Part shown: positions 7,110-8,130 of the stretch, piece by piece
How the letters are laid out: each line of letters begins with the position of its first letter
How positions within the stretch are numbered: position 1 is the stretch's first letter
Source: an uncultured Prevotellaceae bacterium
Lineage (GTDB): Bacteria; Bacteroidota; Bacteroidia; Bacteroidales; Bacteroidaceae
Direction: 5' to 3'
DNA: 8,130 nucleotides
Assembly (NCBI GenBank): GCA_945787625.1
Contig: CALZJL010000048.1
Location: forward strand, 1 to 8,130
Translations under genes and position numbers: made by a program
Notes under the pieces: generated by a model
What the model was told of the DNA's origin: nothing
The model's input: the letters and a program-made list of their open reading frames with translations, nothing else
Database searches by the model: none

Positions 7110-7139
7110 TAGGCAGGAGAGAGAACTCTCCCCTACCTA
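7110..7139 (-). repeat. 30-nt near-perfect palindrome between VKOR and barrel genes
   Basis: Read on the minus strand from the VKOR stop codon, TAGGTAGGGGAGAG (7139-7126) pairs with CTCTCTCCTGCCTA (7123-7110), giving up to 14 pairs with two G-T pairs and almost no loop; as RNA about 12 pairs with a 6-nt loop are realistic. No T-run follows on the minus strand (AAACC comes next), so it is not a normal intrinsic terminator. It ends 11 bases before the barrel gene's first ATG, where it could control translation or protect the downstream mRNA end. Confidence 0.85.
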
Positions 7140-7763
7140 ATTACAGGTACTCGCTTTGAATGCATGACAGACACTTTCTACCAATGGGTTATGAACCTTC
7201 ATTTGCTGAGAAAGAAGCATACCAGAGAGGACACATCCCAGCAGGGACAGCAATATTGGTACCAGTCCAATACACATAGGTAAGGGACGCCCTAACAGGG
7301 AAATGGTCAACAACGCTACACCGCAAATTATCATACATGAATATTCTACACGACTGATTCGACTGCTGAGAAGGTGTCGCTTGTAGTCTGGCTCGATACT
7401 GTTTCTGTCGGGATGGAATATAAGAGCATGCCCCGTACAATTGTCTATGAAATCTTTGGGCTGCAGCTTGATATCTGAACCATACATTTCAATGACAACC
7501 TGTTCTCCTACCTTTTTTACAAGGGCATAGTCATTGTTGTAACTGACTATGAAAGGGGGCGAGAGGGTTAGGAGTGACTCCTTGTCGTGAAAAAACACTC
7601 CTTTTGCTTCTATACCATATCTGTCGCATAAAGTTTTCAGACCGAAAAACGTATATTTATAGGGGTGTTCTTCGTATGCGTGAAGAGTAAAACTTTTAGT
7701 AAATGGTACTCGTAATTCACGCAATAGGGAAATGAATATATTTGTCGATGTCGTCATTATCAT
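7137..7763 (-). CDS. Inactive C39-like domain fused to a truncated VKOR (disulfide-forming) protein
   Basis: A 208-aa protein. Residues about 8-120 follow a C39-peptidase-like pattern (LLRELRVPFTKSFTLHAYEEHPYKYTFFGLKTLCDRYGI), but the catalytic DCG position is replaced by FTKS and the usual histidine region reads SYNNDYALV, so it is a pseudo-peptidase. Two membrane segments follow at about 140-157 and 161-184. The end, ESVCHAFKASTCN, matches the C-x7-C loop cysteines (C199, C207) that open the VKOR catalytic domain. The protein stops one residue later; the remaining helices, the CXXC redox centre and any thioredoxin domain of family members are missing. Full-length relatives form disulfides in exported peptides. 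It is the first gene of the unit leading to the barrel gene. The start at 7763 or 7757 cannot be decided; there is no clear ribosome site or promoter in the 72 bp upstream. Either a truncated remnant or a short variant acting only as a peptide-binding protein. Confidence 0.72.
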   Translation of the reverse strand: MIMTTSTNIFISLLRELRVPFTKSFTLHAYEEHPYKYTFFGLKTLCDRYGIEAKGVFFHDKESLLTLSPPFIVSYNNDYALVKKVGEQVVIEMYGSDIKLQPKDFIDNCTGHALIFHPDRNSIEPDYKRHLLSSRISRVEYSCMIICGVALLTISLLGRPLPMCIGLVPILLSLLGCVLSGMLLSQQMKVHNPLVESVCHAFKASTCN

Positions 7764-7805
7764 CAGTTATTTGGTTGTTTTGTGATTTAGTTGATTCCAA
7801 TGATA

Positions 7806-7858
7806 CTAACCTTATAACCTCAAAACCTTAAAACCTCAACAACTAACCTCCCAACCTT
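7806..7858. repeat. 8-bp tandem repeat (RAGGTTTT on the minus strand) at the nuclease gene's 3' end
   Basis: On the plus strand four contiguous octamers, CTAACCTT, ATAACCTC, AAAACCTT and AAAACCTC, span 7806-7837. After a 5-bp gap (AACAA) two more, CTAACCTC and CCAACCTT, lie at 7843-7858. Consensus is NNAACCTY, with the last base alternating T/C. The array crosses the nuclease gene's stop codon (7836-7838), so its last residues (EGWEV) are repeat-encoded. Confidence 0.8.
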
Positions 7859-8130
7859 CAATCGTATGCCGCTCCATGTCGAAGTTCATGCCTACCTTGA
7901 TGATGGGCAGTCCGCTCAGGGCGAAGCGTGAGGGGTAGTCTTTGAGATTAATCTGCTGCATGGCTGCCTCGGCAGATTTGTTGAGCTTGAGCTCGAAGAG
8001 GTAGAGTGCTTTGCCTGAGTTCATGACCATGTCTACGCGACCGTTGGAGGTGCGCACTTCGACGTCGACGTATCTGCCGAGGAGCGAGAAGATGACGTAG
8101 AGTAGCTGCTGGTAGTGGCCTTCGTAGTTG
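7836..8130 (-). CDS. PD-(D/E)XK nuclease-family protein (DUF1703 type), C-terminal part only
   Basis: The frame is open to the right edge: before the possible GTG start at 8057 it continues upstream as NYEGHYQQLLYVIFSLLGRY, so this is the last 97 residues of a longer protein entering from the right. GRVDMVM supplies the active-site Asp and YLFELKL the E-x-K of the PD-(D/E)XK fold, followed by the helix with AAMQQI and the YPSRFALSG pattern typical of the C-terminal nuclease-like domain of Bacteroidetes AAA-ATPase-like proteins (DUF1703). Family members usually pair this with an N-terminal AAA-ATPase-like domain, which would be outside the window. Function is not well established; many are abundant, repeat-associated genes. 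Codons end mostly in C or G, unlike the VKOR gene next to it. Confidence 0.85.
   Translation of the reverse strand, partial: NYEGHYQQLLYVIFSLLGRYVDVEVRTSNGRVDMVMNSGKALYLFELKLNKSAEAAMQQINLKDYPSRFALSGLPIIKVGMNFDMERHTIEGWEVSC

Noticed and set aside
7836..8057. Nuclease fragment as a complete 73-aa gene starting at GTG 8057
   Set aside because: The frame continues upstream to the edge with family-like sequence (YQQLLYVIFSLLG), so this is an internal valine.

Overview
The window looks like a chromosomal segment of a Bacteroidales bacterium, most likely Prevotella or a close relative. The clues are a type IX secretion-style C-terminal tail on a glycoside hydrolase, a textbook Bacteroidetes promoter (TTTG, 19-bp spacer, TATCTTTG), a Bacteroidetes-type carboxypeptidase-regulatory/beta-barrel outer-membrane protein, near absence of Shine-Dalgarno sites, and several short-period tandem repeats. 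The genus is an inference.

Layout, left to right. (1) 1-2471, plus strand: the 3' 822 codons of a secreted family 20 glycoside hydrolase (beta-N-acetylhexosaminidase type). It has complete catalytic motifs, an accessory module on each side and a sorting tail. Its start lies outside the window. A 13-bp perfect hairpin (2480-2518) follows and probably terminates it. (2) 2545-2615: a short direct/inverted repeat cluster. (3) 2687-3474, minus strand: a two-gene operon, a 64-aa antitoxin-like protein overlapping by ATGA a 198-aa GNAT acetyltransferase, with its own clear promoter. It looks like a toxin-antitoxin pair. (4) 3475-4109: a mostly non-coding stretch holding a possible terminator, a 10-bp tandem array, a 132-bp array of twelve 11-bp units, and the broken 5' end of a C39 peptidase/ABC-exporter gene. 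(5) 4153-7763, minus strand: an intact 981-aa outer-membrane beta-barrel protein, preceded by a 208-aa protein with a catalytically dead C39-like domain and the start of a VKOR domain that stops at the second loop cysteine. A 30-nt near-perfect palindrome fills the gap between them. (6) 7806-8130, minus strand: the 3' end of a PD-(D/E)XK nuclease-family gene (DUF1703 type), whose end runs into an 8-bp tandem repeat.

How it fits together. The minus-strand genes from 7763 down to 4109 (C39-like/VKOR, outer-membrane barrel, C39 exporter) read as one operon for export and oxidative folding of a secreted peptide, a gene combination known in Bacteroidetes. Here it is decayed: the VKOR protein lacks its CXXC half and the exporter is cut about 40 residues in and continues into repeat DNA. 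Only the barrel protein looks complete. The flanking glycosidase and nuclease genes have C/G-ending codons and look more GC-rich than the middle, so the middle (about 2.7-7.8 kb) may be an acquired and partly degraded block.

The least explained part is the repeat DNA: arrays with periods of 8, 10 and 11 bp, the latter two near one DNA helical turn and less than 110 bp apart, next to the point where the exporter gene is broken.
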